Below are positions 5,388 through 7,013 of a stretch of 7,013 nt of DNA, piece after piece. This DNA is from Pseudomonadota bacterium (GTDB taxonomy: Bacteria; Pseudomonadota; Alphaproteobacteria; Rhizobiales; Xanthobacteraceae), in assembly GCA_023430245.1 (NCBI GenBank), contig JAEZBA010000415.1:1-7013 (forward strand), written 5' to 3'. The translations under genes were made by a program, and so were the position numbers. The stretch's first letter is position 1. Every line of letters begins with the position of its first letter. The notes beneath the pieces are model-generated. The model saw nothing but the letters and a program-made list of their open reading frames with translations. It searched no databases and was not told where the DNA came from.

Positions 5388-7004
5388 TCATCTCGTTTCT
5401 GCCGCTTCCGCGCGCAATCTGAACCGCTGGATCTTGCCGGTGGCGGTCTTCGGCAGGTCGGCACGAAATTCAATCCAGCGGGGATATTTGAAGGGCGCAA
5501 GCATTGCCTTGACGTGATCCTGCATCGCCCGCGCAAGCGCATCGCAGGCCTTGCCATGATCCTTCAGTACGATGAAGGCCTTCGGCTTGATCAGGCCGTC
5601 GCCGTCCAGCCAGGCCACGACCGCGCATTCCAGCACATCCGCATGCGTTTGCAGCGCACCCTCGACTTCGAACGGAGATACGTAAAGGCCGGACACCTTC
5701 AGCATGTCGTCGTTGCGCCCGCAATAAACGTAATAGCCGTCCCCGTCCTGCATGTATTTGTCGCCGGAACGCGTCCATTCGCCCAAGAAGGTGGTGCGCG
5801 AGCGCTCGCGATTGTTCCAGTACATCACCGCACTGGTCGGACCGTTGATGAGGAGTTCGCCCATCTCGCCGGGCTTCACGGATTGCCCGTGTTCGTCGAC
5901 CAGCTTCAAAATATAGCCCGGCACCGGCTTGCCGGTGGTGCCGTATTTCGTGGCGCCCGGCGCATTCGACAGGAAGATGTGAAGCATCTCGGTGGAGCCG
6001 ATACCGTCGAGAATGTCGCAGCCATAGGTCTCGCTCCAGCGCTTGCCGACGTCGGCCGGCAGCGCCTCTCCCGCGGACACGCAGCGGCGGAACTTCGTTT
6101 CGCTGCGATCCGGCATGCCCGTGCTCGCGAGGAAGCCCGCATAGAAGGTCGGCACACCGAAGAAGATTGTCACCGGATGCTTGCGCAGCAGCGACGCAAC
6201 GCCGTCCGGCGTTGGCCGGTCTGCGAGCAGAACCGTGGTCGCGCCGGCCGACATCGGGAAGGTCAGGGCATTGCCGAGGCCATAGGCGAAAAAAAGCTTC
6301 GCCACCGAATAACAGACATCATCCTCGCGAATGCCGAGGATCGGCGCGGCATAGAGATCGTTGGTGATTTTCAGGCTGGCATGCACATGCATGGCGCCCT
6401 TGGGCTTGCCGGTCGAACCCGAGGTGTAGAGCCAGAAGGCGATGTCGTCGCGCGTGGTCGGCGCCGTGTACTCCTCAGGCTCCGACGCGGCGATCAAAGT
6501 CTCGAAATGATCATGGCCGTGCGCATTCGCCCCCGACACCACCACATGCACGAGGTCGGGCGCGTTTGCGATCAGACCGGCAAATTTCGGATAGAGCGCC
6601 TCCGACACCACCAGCATGCGCACGCGGCTGTCGCTCAGCATGAATTCGTAGTCGCTTTCCGTCATCAGGGTGTTGACGGGGATCGCAACAACGCCCGCTT
6701 TCCGCGCGCCCAGAAATGCGGTCGGCCAATCGATGGTGTCCAGCAGGCAGATCAGGATGCGTTCTTCGCGGCGGATCCCTTTCGCGCGCAGCATCGCACC
6801 GAAGCGCGCGGCGCGGTCGGCGAGCTGACCGTAGCTCCAGCTGCCATTCGCATCGATGAAGGCAGGCTTGTTGGCCCGGCCCGCAGCAAGATTCGCTTCA
6901 AGAATGTCGGCGGCGAAGTTGTAGTCGCGCGCTATCTCCGGGAGCCTGACAGTCCCAACCGTCTCGTCGCGCCCTGAAGACGCCGCTGCCGCAGCCTGAG
7001 CCAT
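5388..7004 (-). CDS. Benzoate-CoA ligase family enzyme (aromatic acid-CoA ligase)
   Basis: An ANL-superfamily adenylate-forming enzyme that activates an aromatic carboxylate with ATP and then forms the CoA thioester in the cytoplasm. It has 538 residues. Motifs: P-loop YTSGSTGKPKG (193-203), KLFFAYGLGNALTFP (236-250) and GIGSTEMLHIFLSN (334-347), which are typical of benzoate/4-hydroxybenzoate-CoA ligases; ribose-binding D415 in TRSGDKY; hinge region CGRNDDMLKVSG (428-439); catalytic K524 in LPKTATGKIQRF (517-528). All key residues are present. The family's usual core starts near residue 25 (RDYNFAADIL), so the first ~25 residues, alanine-rich at the start, are an N-terminal extension. The ATG at 7004 has a modest purine-rich upstream sequence cut by the window edge, and a later start is not excluded. 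The motif before GK524 fits the PX4GK pattern recognised by Pat-type acetyltransferases. The wording around 334-347 favours benzoate, but 4-hydroxybenzoate or another substituted benzoate is possible. It is the first visible gene of the cluster. Confidence 0.93.
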   Translation of the reverse strand: MAQAAAAASSGRDETVGTVRLPEIARDYNFAADILEANLAAGRANKPAFIDANGSWSYGQLADRAARFGAMLRAKGIRREERILICLLDTIDWPTAFLGARKAGVVAIPVNTLMTESDYEFMLSDSRVRMLVVSEALYPKFAGLIANAPDLVHVVVSGANAHGHDHFETLIAASEPEEYTAPTTRDDIAFWLYTSGSTGKPKGAMHVHASLKITNDLYAAPILGIREDDVCYSVAKLFFAYGLGNALTFPMSAGATTVLLADRPTPDGVASLLRKHPVTIFFGVPTFYAGFLASTGMPDRSETKFRRCVSAGEALPADVGKRWSETYGCDILDGIGSTEMLHIFLSNAPGATKYGTTGKPVPGYILKLVDEHGQSVKPGEMGELLINGPTSAVMYWNNRERSRTTFLGEWTRSGDKYMQDGDGYYVYCGRNDDMLKVSGLYVSPFEVEGALQTHADVLECAVVAWLDGDGLIKPKAFIVLKDHGKACDALARAMQDHVKAMLAPFKYPRWIEFRADLPKTATGKIQRFRLRAEAAETR

Positions 7005-7013
7005 ATCCTATCC

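Noticed and set aside
5322..6977. 551-codon open frame on the plus strand opposite the ligase gene
   Set aside because: Composition rich in Arg, His and Ala, no recognisable domain, and completely antisense to a well-conserved ligase. Such long mirror frames are expected in GC-rich coding DNA.

Overview
The window is GC-rich proteobacterial DNA. Its gene content suggests a metabolically versatile alphaproteobacterium, perhaps of the Bradyrhizobium/Rhodopseudomonas type: a high-affinity amide/branched-chain-amino-acid-type (HAAT) ABC transporter beside a benzoate-CoA-ligase-family enzyme, and a C-rich/G-rich hairpin of a kind often scattered through such genomes. The taxonomic guess is inference only.

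Layout. Positions 1-508 (+) hold the 3' end of an RND multidrug-efflux inner-membrane pump of the MdtB/MdtC type. Its reading frame is broken near position 62-67. A short convergent intergenic region (509-583) carries a perfect 12-bp inverted repeat. Everything from 584 to 7004 is on the minus strand and reads in transcription order: benzoate-CoA-ligase-family enzyme (7004-5388), periplasmic substrate-binding protein (5256-4081), intrinsic terminator/attenuator hairpin (4070-4027), LivH-type permease (3962-3045), LivM-type permease (3048-2053), LivG-type ATPase (2060-1299) and LivF-type ATPase (1306-584). The four membrane and ATPase genes overlap one another by 4, 8 and 8 nt, which is a tightly coupled operon.

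How the genes work together (inference from family knowledge and gene order). The binding protein captures a small acid in the periplasm, LivH/LivM form the channel, LivG/LivF hydrolyse ATP, and the ligase converts the imported acid to its CoA thioester, trapping it in the cell and committing it to ring degradation. The likely substrate is therefore benzoate or a close aromatic acid rather than leucine. The ring-attacking genes (box, bad/hba or other) are not in the window, so the aerobic or anaerobic route cannot be told.

I see no mobile element, CRISPR array, tRNA, rRNA or clearly novel system. The features most worth a second look are the frameshift in the RND gene, the well-formed terminator between the binding-protein gene and the permease genes, and the acetylation-type motif around the catalytic lysine of the ligase.
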